From the NCBI GenBank assembly GCA_019309685.1, contig JAFDFT010000285.1:1-6179 (forward strand): 6,179 nucleotides of DNA, read 5' to 3'. The notes beneath the pieces were generated by a model. The model ran no database searches. It was not told where the DNA came from and saw nothing but the letters and a program-made list of their open reading frames with translations. Source of the stretch: Deltaproteobacteria bacterium. GTDB taxonomy: Bacteria; Desulfobacterota; Desulfobacteria; Desulfobacterales; JAABPS01. Positions 1 through 5,439 of this stretch are shown one piece after another. Each line of letters starts with the position of its first letter. The first letter of the stretch is position 1. The translations under genes and the position numbers were made by a program.

Positions 1-1
1 A

Positions 2-901
2 GTGCAGGAGGCTGAAATTTATAGGTCGCAAGGATTGTCTCAAGAGGCTAGTCAGAGATACCATGACATTGTCGATTTAATTAAAACCAATCCTGATTTT
101 CCCAATAGCGAGAAACTCCTTGAGTCAATTGAAAAAAAAGTGAATGAGGCATACCCATTAGAGGATATTCATGGCAAAATATCAAGTTCAGGAAAAATGT
201 CGACCGAAAAACAGGATATTGATAAAAATGAGCTTTTATCTTCCGGGGACAAAGATGCTTCAACACTAGAAGGGGCTATCGCACTCGCACGATTCGGACA
301 ATACAAAAGATCTTTAAGTGAGTTTGCAAAATTATTAAATAATAAATCATTACGTGTTATTGCTGCAAAGAATATTCTTCGATGTCATATGGCTATCGAA
401 TCTGTAGATGATGCAATTGCTCAATATGAAAAATGGGTTTCCGACGATACATTCCCAACCAAACATGTCGAAAAAATTAAAGTTTTCCTTGAGGGATTAT
501 TAGAGAAAAAGAACAGTAACACAACCCTTTCAGCACCGATAAAGAAAATCTTGGGTGCTGAGCCAGATACAGCAAGTATATCTGAAGAATTATCTGAAAA
601 TGATGAAGATTTTTTAGATATCAGCTCAATTGGCATTGTCATAGAAAACGGCCCGAAAAAGGGAAAAGTTTTAGAATTTGACGTTAATTTACAATCTGGA
701 AACCAGCTAAACTTTATTATTTCCGGTAAAGATCAAGATCTTATCAATAGTTTAAATGAGGGGCAGGTTTTAAATAATGCCCAATTTTTTACACCGATTT
801 CAATTTTAAAGAGTTCATGTGTAATTTCATCAAAAATAATGATAAGTTCTGGCACGAATAAAGGGGATTGCAGCCTTGACATACAAGTGCTAAATGAGTA
901 A
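2..901 (+). CDS. TPR-type protein, 5'-truncated by the window edge
   Basis: This is the 3' part of a gene that probably begins upstream. The first codon is a GTG at position 2, but it has no visible ribosome site and falls inside what looks like a helical repeat. Residues 3-28 (AEIYRSQGLSQEASQRYHDI) have the spacing of a tetratricopeptide repeat, and residues about 90-148 form a second helical region with TPR-like residues (ALARFGQYKRSLSEFAKLL, then a DDAIAQYEKW helix). A low-complexity, charged linker covers about 150-205. The C-terminal 90 residues are predicted to be mostly beta strand (VIENGPKKGKVLEFDVNLQS, then short hydrophobic strands). They could be a small beta-barrel domain of PilZ/YcgR-N type, but no c-di-GMP-binding motif is visible. 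No signal peptide or membrane segment can be seen in the part present. It is likely a cytoplasmic adaptor protein. The exact function is not recognised. It has its own terminator, so it probably ends a separate transcription unit from the GTPase cluster. Confidence 0.75.
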   Translation: MQEAEIYRSQGLSQEASQRYHDIVDLIKTNPDFPNSEKLLESIEKKVNEAYPLEDIHGKISSSGKMSTEKQDIDKNELLSSGDKDASTLEGAIALARFGQYKRSLSEFAKLLNNKSLRVIAAKNILRCHMAIESVDDAIAQYEKWVSDDTFPTKHVEKIKVFLEGLLEKKNSNTTLSAPIKKILGAEPDTASISEELSENDEDFLDISSIGIVIENGPKKGKVLEFDVNLQSGNQLNFIISGKDQDLINSLNEGQVLNNAQFFTPISILKSSCVISSKIMISSGTNKGDCSLDIQVLNE

Positions 902-922
902 CTTCTCATTTAGCTTTTTTTT
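889..922 (+). terminator. Intrinsic terminator overlapping the TPR gene stop codon
   Basis: A perfect 10-bp inverted repeat pairs GCTAAATGAG (889-898) with CTCATTTAGC (905-914) around a 6-nt loop. Eight T residues follow directly at 915-922. The left arm is the last coding sequence of the TPR gene, and its stop codon TAA (899-901) sits in the loop. This is the standard layout of a rho-independent terminator and separates the upstream gene from the GTPase cluster. Confidence 0.85.
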
Positions 923-965
923 ATAATATATTAAATAGATTATTAAGCGAAATACTAAAATTAAA

Positions 966-994
966 TTGGAAATATCATCTGAATAGGATATTGT
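966..994 (+). promoter_or_regulatory. Weak candidate sigma-70 promoter for the GTPase cluster
   Basis: TTGGAA (966-971) and TATTGT (989-994) are separated by 17 bp, lie downstream of the terminator, and sit in the only sizeable intergenic gap before the mglA-like gene. The -10 box is poor and the region is extremely AT-rich, so chance matches are expected. If real, transcription would pass through the GC-rich hairpin block at 1011-1110 and give a leader of about 160 nt. Confidence 0.2.
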
Positions 995-1010
995 TCAAAT
1001 TATTAATAAC

Positions 1011-1110
1011 TAGTGCCCGTCCATTCGTACAATTTCAAAAGAGGGAGCATCTAAAGGTGTTTCCAACTCCGGAATAGGTACCATTCCGTCCCATCATTCC
1101 GGAGCGGAAA
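1011..1110. repeat. GC-rich hairpin block, possible extragenic repeat or MITE remnant
   Basis: This 100-bp block is 48% G+C by count, whereas the 100 bp before it is 17% and the 50 bp after it is 22%. It contains an imperfect hairpin: TTTCC (1060-1064) pairs with GGAAA (1106-1110), and CTCCGGAAT (1067-1075) pairs with ATTCCGGAG (1096-1104), with a 20-nt loop. The loop overlaps an alternative hairpin, GGAAT/ATTCC around GGTACC. No T-tract follows, so it is not a classic terminator. ATTAAT occurs on both sides (1002-1007 and 1117-1122) and could be a target duplication, although this is weak in such AT-rich DNA. No terminal inverted repeats or transposase are visible. Calling it a mobile repeat is an inference; a structured RNA leader is the alternative. 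Confidence 0.4.
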
Positions 1111-1159
1111 AGAATAATTAATGGATAGAAACTAAAGCATATTTAATTGGTGTTTATTC

Positions 1160-1771
1160 ATGGCAAATTTTAATCAAAAAAAACGGGAAATAGAGTGCAA
1201 GATAGTATACTACGGTCCGGGTCGAGGCGGAAAAACAACGAACCTGGAATACATTTTCAAAGCGTTTAAGTCTCATGTTACTGAGGATATGGTATCAATT
1301 AATACTGAGGGAGACCGCACTATCTTTTTTGATTTTCTCCCTGTGGGGCTTGGAAAGATAAAAGGATGCAATGTAAGGGTATATCTTTATACCGTTCCAG
1401 GTCAGGTGCAATACAGTTCAACTCGAAAGCTTGTTTTAAAGGGCGTTGATGGAATTGTTTTTGTGGCCGATTCATTTGAAGTAAGAAGAGATTATAACAT
1501 CCACTCATTAAAAGACCTCAGTGACAATTTAAAGTAACATGGTAAGAATGTATTTAAAATTCCTCTTGTAATGCAATATAACAAAAGAGATCTTGAAGAT
1601 CTTGTTCCACTACTTTCAATTGATCAAATGGAAAATGATCTCAATAAACAGCTTAAAGTTCCTTCATTCTCTGCAAGTGCCATTAATGGCGAAGGGGTTG
1701 GCAAAACATTAAAAGAATGCCTTAAATTAACCCTTATAGCACTTCAAAAAGAATTTAAATGGGCAGAATAA
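1160..1771 (+). pseudogene. mglA: MglA-type small Ras-like GTPase, interrupted by an in-frame TAA
   Basis: Read through the stop, this is a 203-residue MglA-family GTPase, close to the usual length of about 195. MglA proteins are cytoplasmic GTP/GDP switches that set cell polarity and control gliding or type IV pili, normally with the Roadblock-domain GAP MglB; no mglB is seen here. The P-loop is GPGRGGKTT (residues 19-27). The switch/G3 region is TVPGQ (78-82), with Thr where Ras proteins have Asp, which is typical of MglA. G4 is NKRD (141-144) and G5 is SASA (171-174). Codon 126 (1535-1537) is TAA, between NLK and HGKNVFKIPLV. The frame does not change across it, and family homology resumes at once. 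The first part alone (125 aa) lacks the guanine-specificity motifs. The second part (possible ATG at 1571, no ribosome site) lacks the P-loop. The start at 1160 matches the family N-terminus (REIxCKIVYYGPG); its ribosome site is poor. Nonsense mutation or sequence error is most likely. Confidence 0.88.
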
Positions 1772-1783
1772 TAGCTACTACCT

Positions 1784-2959
1784 ATGAGTAATGGTTCATC
1801 TTTAACTGGAGATCTGAAGTTTCTCAACCTGGGCGAAGTATTACAATTACTTGGTGCGAACGGAAGCACAGGTATCCTGAGCCTAATGAGCAAGTATGCT
1901 CAAAATACCGGAGTCATATATTTAGATAATGGCAACCCTGTTGAAGCATCCGATGGATCTTTAACAGGTGTTGATGGTCTGTATGCTCTTTTTGGATGGA
2001 CGGATGGTAAGTTTGAATTTAAAGAGCAGGATGTAAATAAAAAAAATACGATTAAGAAAAGCCGTATGGAAATCATCCTGGAAGGACTCAGGATGGTGGA
2101 TGACGGACAAGTAGAAATACTGGGAGCTGTTTCTTATAAGCCCAAAAAATCTGACGGCTCTGAAAAATCTTCACATGTTCCTTTAATTCGTGGCCCATTA
2201 GTTGATTACATGTATGTCATTGATGAAGAAGATTTCAAAGATGGTGATGAAATCGTAAAAGAAGGTAAGCACGGCGGCTGGATATGGGTCATATTGGATG
2301 GTACTGTAGATATAATTAAAGAAACGAAAAAGGGCAAATTCAATATAATTCGGATTGGAGAAGGATCATTTGTGGGAAGCATGTCTTCTTTCTTTAGCAA
2401 ATCAAATGTCCGGAGCGCTTCGGCATTTGCTAAAGGAGAAGTTCAGCTCGGAATGCTTGATTCACAGCAGCTTTTTAGCGAGTTCTCCAACATGTCTTCT
2501 GATTTTAAAGATATTATTAAAAGCCTTGATAAGAGACTAAAGCTGGTATCAAACAGAGCGTTTGATTTTTATCTTGGAAAGCTAAATCTAGACGAAATAA
2601 TAAGCGGGAAACCAGTAATGAAACAGGGTAATAATGAAAACCGGTTATTTTCAATCGCTAAGGGTAAGGCTTCGGTTGTTCGTAATTTTGAAAAAGCTTT
2701 CATTCCATTGGTTGATCTAGGGGAGCGTGATTTTATCGGCAATGTACCATTTTTTGACATGGGGCATGAACCCTATTCAGCCTCAGTTTATGCTTCAAAA
2801 GATTTTAAAATAAGCAAAATTGAAACCGCTGGTTTGCAGAAAGAATATGATAATCTTTCCATAACGTTTAAAAATTTAATTGAAAATGTTGCAACATGCA
2901 TTACTGCAACGACAATGGTTGCGAGTGAGTTTTACAAAAAAATTAAAAAGAAAAAATAA
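1784..2959 (+). CDS. DUF4388 protein with two degenerate cyclic-nucleotide-binding-like domains
   Basis: A 391-residue protein with no signal peptide or membrane segment, so probably cytoplasmic. Residues 1-115 match the DUF4388 (PatA-N-like) pattern: an SLTGDLKFLNLGEVLQLLG opening, a GILSL strand, then a GVIYLDNGNPVEA hairpin and a DGLYALFGW helix. Residues about 136-255 form a cNMP-binding-like beta roll (DGDEIVKEGKHGGWIWVILDG), and about 268-370 form a second one (GKPVMKQGNNENRLFSIAKG). In the first phosphate-binding cassette (193-213) the usual GE pair is GS, although an Arg is kept (VRSAS). In the second (313-334) it is GN and the Arg position is not conserved (PYSAS). Cyclic-nucleotide binding is therefore doubtful, and the domains may bind protein or another ligand. 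The C-terminus is a basic tail (KKIKKKK). The gene starts 12 bp after the GTPase gene with no clear Shine-Dalgarno site, which suggests translational coupling and a role as a GTPase partner or effector. The partner role is inferred from position. Confidence 0.82.
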   Translation: MSNGSSLTGDLKFLNLGEVLQLLGANGSTGILSLMSKYAQNTGVIYLDNGNPVEASDGSLTGVDGLYALFGWTDGKFEFKEQDVNKKNTIKKSRMEIILEGLRMVDDGQVEILGAVSYKPKKSDGSEKSSHVPLIRGPLVDYMYVIDEEDFKDGDEIVKEGKHGGWIWVILDGTVDIIKETKKGKFNIIRIGEGSFVGSMSSFFSKSNVRSASAFAKGEVQLGMLDSQQLFSEFSNMSSDFKDIIKSLDKRLKLVSNRAFDFYLGKLNLDEIISGKPVMKQGNNENRLFSIAKGKASVVRNFEKAFIPLVDLGERDFIGNVPFFDMGHEPYSASVYASKDFKISKIETAGLQKEYDNLSITFKNLIENVATCITATTMVASEFYKKIKKKK

Positions 2960-2984
2960 AAATTTAAATCTCAAAGTTTAGATT

Positions 2985-3329
2985 ATGACAGAAAGTGACA
3001 AAAGGGTTAACAGCAGAGTTTCATCAAAAAACCTTATTTCATACGTTTGTATGGATGAAAACGATAAAATCGTTGAAAGCGGGATGGGCAGAACTCTGAA
3101 CGTATCAGAATCCGGCATCATGCTTGAAACACACAATAACATTAATAAGAATCTGAACATATTGCTTTCCATTGTGCTTGAAGAAACCCTCATTGATATA
3201 AAAGGCAAGATTGTCCATTCCAAGTCTATCGATAAAGATAAATATAATATAGGCATACAGTTCGTTGGATTAGATGACACATCAAGACTGCAAATGACTA
3301 AATTTATTAGAGAGTTTAAGTCATCTTAA
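2985..3329 (+). CDS. Single-domain PilZ protein, probable c-di-GMP receptor
   Basis: A 114-residue protein that is almost entirely one PilZ domain. Both c-di-GMP-binding signatures are present: RxxxR at residues 7-11 (RVNSR) and the (D/N)xSxxG motif at 39-44 (NVSESG). The characteristic C-terminal strand YNIGIQF (87-93) and a closing helix (about 97-112) follow. PilZ proteins bind cyclic di-GMP and pass the signal to motility, pilus, polysaccharide or regulatory partners by protein contact. There is no attached effector domain, so it presumably acts on a partner; the adjacent DUF4388/cNMP protein and GTPase are the obvious candidates by position. The gene begins 25 bp after the preceding gene, probably in the same transcript. 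The upstream ribosome site is weak (AAAG about 9 bp before the ATG). No terminator is recognised after it. Confidence 0.88.
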   Translation: MTESDKRVNSRVSSKNLISYVCMDENDKIVESGMGRTLNVSESGIMLETHNNINKNLNILLSIVLEETLIDIKGKIVHSKSIDKDKYNIGIQFVGLDDTSRLQMTKFIREFKSS

Positions 3330-3396
3330 AACAATTGTATTAGTTATGCATTCCGCTTTTTTGATTCCCTAAAAACCTGTTTTGCAGATTGAATGT

Positions 3397-3400
3397 GAGA
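3397..3400 (+). promoter_or_regulatory. Weak ribosome-binding site supporting the purC start at 3407
   Basis: GAGA lies 6 nt before the ATG at 3407. The longer reading from a TTG at 3389 would add six residues (MNVRYP) without a site in front of it, so the ATG is preferred. Confidence 0.4.
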
Positions 3401-3406
3401 TATCCT

Positions 3407-4303
3407 ATGAAAGATGCAGTATTTAAAACTGAGTTGACAGAGCTGAAGCTATATAAAAAAGGTAAGGTAAGAGATATGTATGATCTCGGAGACGCGCTCT
3501 TAATGGTTGCTTCAGATCGTATTTCTGCGTTCGATGTTGTTCTACCTGATCCTATTCCTGATAAGGGGAAAATCCTCACTCAAACCTCACTATTCTGGTT
3601 TGATGTTATGTCACCCATTCTTGAAAATCACGTCATATCAGGAGATGTTGAAGACTATCCTGAGTCCTGCCAGCCCTATAAAGAGATTCTTAAAGACAGA
3701 AGCATACTTATAAGAAAGACGGAACCACTTCCTATCGAATGTGTTGTTAGAGGTTATTTGTCCGGATCAGGTTGGAAATCATATCTTGAATCCCAAAGCA
3801 TTTGCGGAATTCAGTTACCTGAAGGTATGAAGGAATCAGATCGTCTGAATGAACCGATATTTACACCTTCCACAAAAGAGGATGTCGGACAGCATGATAT
3901 TAATATTGATTTCAATGAAACCGTTGAACGGATTGGCCAATTAGATGCACAAAAAATTAAAGCATTAAGCCTTGATATTTATCATAAAGGATGCCAGCTT
4001 GCTGATGAAAAAGGAATCATCATCGCTGACACCAAATTTGAATTCGGAAAAGTTGGAAATGACATTATACTTATCGATGAAGTATTAACTCCGGATTCGT
4101 CCAGGTTCTGGCCAAAAGATCTTTACCGCCCTGGCGGAGCCCAAAAAAGTTTTGATAAACAATATGTTCGAGATTATCTGATTTCTATCAACTGGGACAA
4201 AAAACCACCTGCTCCTTCACTTCCGGATGAGGTTATTACCAATACACGTGAAAAATACCTTGAAGCATTAAATAAGCTTACCGGCAAAGACCATGCGTTT
4301 TAA
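3407..4303 (+). CDS. purC: Phosphoribosylaminoimidazole-succinocarboxamide synthase (SAICAR synthetase)
   Basis: PurC joins CAIR to L-aspartate using ATP to give SAICAR in de novo purine (IMP) synthesis in the cytoplasm. From the ATG the protein is 298 residues, the long form of the family found in many bacteria and yeast rather than the roughly 237-residue E. coli form. Visible family motifs are KGKVRDMYDLGD (18-29), ASDRISAFDVV (35-45), IPDKGKILTQTS (50-61), the signature PLPIECVVRGYLSGSGWK (107-124), EPIFTPSTKEDVGQHD (149-164), IADTKFEFG (206-214), and LIDEVLTPDSSRFWP (222-236), which carries the metal/nucleotide-binding acidic residues. All appear intact. The gene follows the PilZ gene by 77 bp and no terminator or strong promoter is recognised in that gap. 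Its last 11 bases overlap the start of the ParB-like gene, suggesting coupled translation. Nothing suggests horizontal transfer. Confidence 0.97.
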   Translation: MKDAVFKTELTELKLYKKGKVRDMYDLGDALLMVASDRISAFDVVLPDPIPDKGKILTQTSLFWFDVMSPILENHVISGDVEDYPESCQPYKEILKDRSILIRKTEPLPIECVVRGYLSGSGWKSYLESQSICGIQLPEGMKESDRLNEPIFTPSTKEDVGQHDINIDFNETVERIGQLDAQKIKALSLDIYHKGCQLADEKGIIIADTKFEFGKVGNDIILIDEVLTPDSSRFWPKDLYRPGGAQKSFDKQYVRDYLISINWDKKPPAPSLPDEVITNTREKYLEALNKLTGKDHAF

Positions 4304-5244
4304 AAAAGATAAAGTCCTGATCGATGCTATTGACCTAAATGATAAACTCTACCTCATTACAACAAATAAATGTACAAAAGCACTTGCCGATAAAAAACAT
4401 AGGACTTCTTCACCCACCCCTGCTTATTCAAAAAAAATCGACCTATTGCATTATCAGCGGTTTCCGTAGAGTCTTTGCCTTAAAAGCACTGGGCTTTTCT
4501 GACTTAGAGGCTAGGATTATAAAAGATCCTACTGATGAACGTGAGATCATTGAAATTGCCATTTCTGAGAATACGCTGCAAAGATCCCTTAATGTTGTTG
4601 AAAAAGCAAGATCACTAAAATTGTTGTCGAACTACATTTCTGATGTGAATGAACTTACAGTTACGGCAAAATCTGTTGGTGTACCGTGCGATAAAGCTTT
4701 ATTAACCAAATTACTCAGGATATGTGAGCTAACGGATTCAATTCAGGAAGGGCTAATAGATGGATTTATATCAATGCCGGTTGCCCTAATGTTAGATGAG
4801 CATGATCATTCTACGTCAAATCTCTTTGTAGAGGTTTTTAAAATACTTCATTTGGGTTTAAACAGACAACGGGAATTTATTTCACTTATTACTGAGATCG
4901 CTTTTAGAGATGACATTGAGCCCGATCAAATTATGAAAGAGATATATTTTACTGAAGTACTGAATGATGAGAATCTTGATCGTAATCAAAAAACACAAGA
5001 ATTGCGAAAGTGTTTAAAACATATTCGCTTTCCCGAAATTTCAAAGGCTGAGGCAACTTTTCGGCGAAATGTTAAAGATCTTAATATCGCGAAAGGTATT
5101 AAACTGATTCCGCCGAACCATTTCGAAGGTTCTGAGTATATGTTTCAATTAACCTTTAACAGTTTAAAAAAAATTGAATCAATCAAATCTCATCTTGACC
5201 GAATTGTAAAAGATCCTAAATTCGAAAGAATTCTAAACAGATAA
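4293..5244 (+). pseudogene. ParB N-terminal-domain protein, apparent frameshift near 4390-4398
   Basis: The long uninterrupted part (ATG 4339 to 5244, 301 codons) carries the heart of a ParB/sulfiredoxin-fold domain: NIGLLHPPLLI, the box SGFRRVFALKALG (counterpart of the ParB GERR box), and SENTLQRSLNVVEKA (counterpart of ENLQR...EEA). A helical region, where ParB proteins have their HTH, and a lineage-specific C-terminus follow. The expected N-terminus is missing from that frame, and the ATG at 4339 directly follows an in-frame TAA with no ribosome site. It is found instead in another frame from ATG 4293: KKDKVLIDAIDLNDKLYLIT, then KALAD, ending at codon 33. Joining the frames gives LAD-(S)IKNIGLLHPPLL, a normal ParB N-terminal run. 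The joint falls at GAT plus six A (4392-4397); loss of 2 nt or gain of 1 nt would explain it. ATG 4293 overlaps the purC end by 11 bases. There is no ParA partner here, so a chromosome-segregation role is not assumed. Confidence 0.75.
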
Positions 5245-5304
5245 CTTAATTACACATTAAAGGAAATGGCTGGTTTTTAATACGAGCAAAATAGTTTCAA
5301 CAAA

Positions 5305-5321
5305 AAATCTTCAAAAGATTT
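5305..5321 (+). repeat. Small AT-rich hairpin downstream of the ParB-like gene
   Basis: AAATCTT (5305-5311) and AAGATTT (5315-5321) form a 7-bp stem with a 3-nt loop. No T-tract follows, so it is at best a weak transcript end. Its right part (TCAAAAGAT, 5311-5319) can instead pair with ATCTTTTGA (5349-5357) inside the next palindrome. Confidence 0.3.
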
Positions 5322-5333
5322 GACCATATTCCC

Positions 5334-5363
5334 TTAAAATCAAGAGATATCTTTTGATTTTAA
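5334..5363. promoter_or_regulatory. 30-bp near-perfect palindrome, candidate operator or hairpin
   Basis: TTAAAATCAA (5334-5343) and TTGATTTTAA (5354-5363) are exact reverse complements. The centre, GAGATATCTT, is itself palindromic except for one G/T position (5344/5353). The centre lies about 60 bp upstream of the TATAAT box of the kinase gene, a plausible place for a dimeric regulator. It could also act as the RNA 3'-end hairpin of the ParB-like transcript, although no T-tract follows on either strand. Confidence 0.45.
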
Positions 5364-5405
5364 AAATTAAAATTGATATTGTCGGAATAAAAAACATATT
5401 TAACC

Positions 5406-5411
5406 TATAAT
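5406..5411 (+). promoter_or_regulatory. Candidate -10 box for the cytidylate-kinase-like gene
   Basis: A perfect TATAAT lies 28 bp before the ATG. No good -35 lies at 16-18 bp; the nearest TTG-type hexamer is TTGTCG at 5379-5384, 21 bp away, so an activator or a non-standard -35 would be needed. Transcription would start near 5418, giving a short leader of about 20 nt. Confidence 0.4.
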
Positions 5412-5427
5412 GTTTTTTTAAGTGCAA

Positions 5428-5435
5428 GAGGAGGG
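5428..5435 (+). promoter_or_regulatory. Strong ribosome-binding site that fixes the kinase start at 5440
   Basis: GAGGAGGG ends 4 nt before the ATG at 5440. It is the best Shine-Dalgarno site in the window. The alternative GTG at 5422 would place this site inside the coding region and add six residues (MQEEGS) absent from the usual family start, so it is not used. Confidence 0.85.
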
Positions 5436-5439
5436 TAGC

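Noticed and set aside
1535..1537. Selenocysteine or pyrrolysine at the mglA-like internal stop
   Set aside because: The codon is TAA. Selenocysteine uses TGA and pyrrolysine uses TAG, and no cysteine or unusual residue is expected at this place in the family.
2965..2985. Small inverted repeat AATCT/AGATT before the PilZ gene
   Set aside because: The stem is only 5 bp in AT-rich sequence, has no T-tract, and is within chance expectation.
2978..3280. 100-codon open frame on the - strand opposite the PilZ gene
   Set aside because: It lies wholly opposite a gene with clear PilZ motifs, has no ribosome site, and its translation is rich in Ser/Leu/Met/Phe as expected from an antisense shadow.
3351..3361. 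T-run after the PilZ gene as a terminator
   Set aside because: The run of T has no convincing stem before it, so a terminator between pilZ and purC cannot be supported.
4339..4341. ATG 4339 as the true start of the ParB-like protein
   Set aside because: It directly follows an in-frame TAA, has no Shine-Dalgarno site, and cuts off the conserved N-terminal strand that is encoded in another frame from 4293.
4390..4398. Classic -1 programmed frameshift at A AAA AAC near the ParB-like joint
   Set aside because: The heptamer is present in sequence but is out of register: joining these frames needs +1 (or -2), not -1. Only homopolymer slippage or a simple indel fits.
5422..5424. GTG 5422 as the kinase start
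   Set aside because: It lies upstream of the strong GAGGAGGG site, which must be outside the coding region to serve the ATG at 5440.
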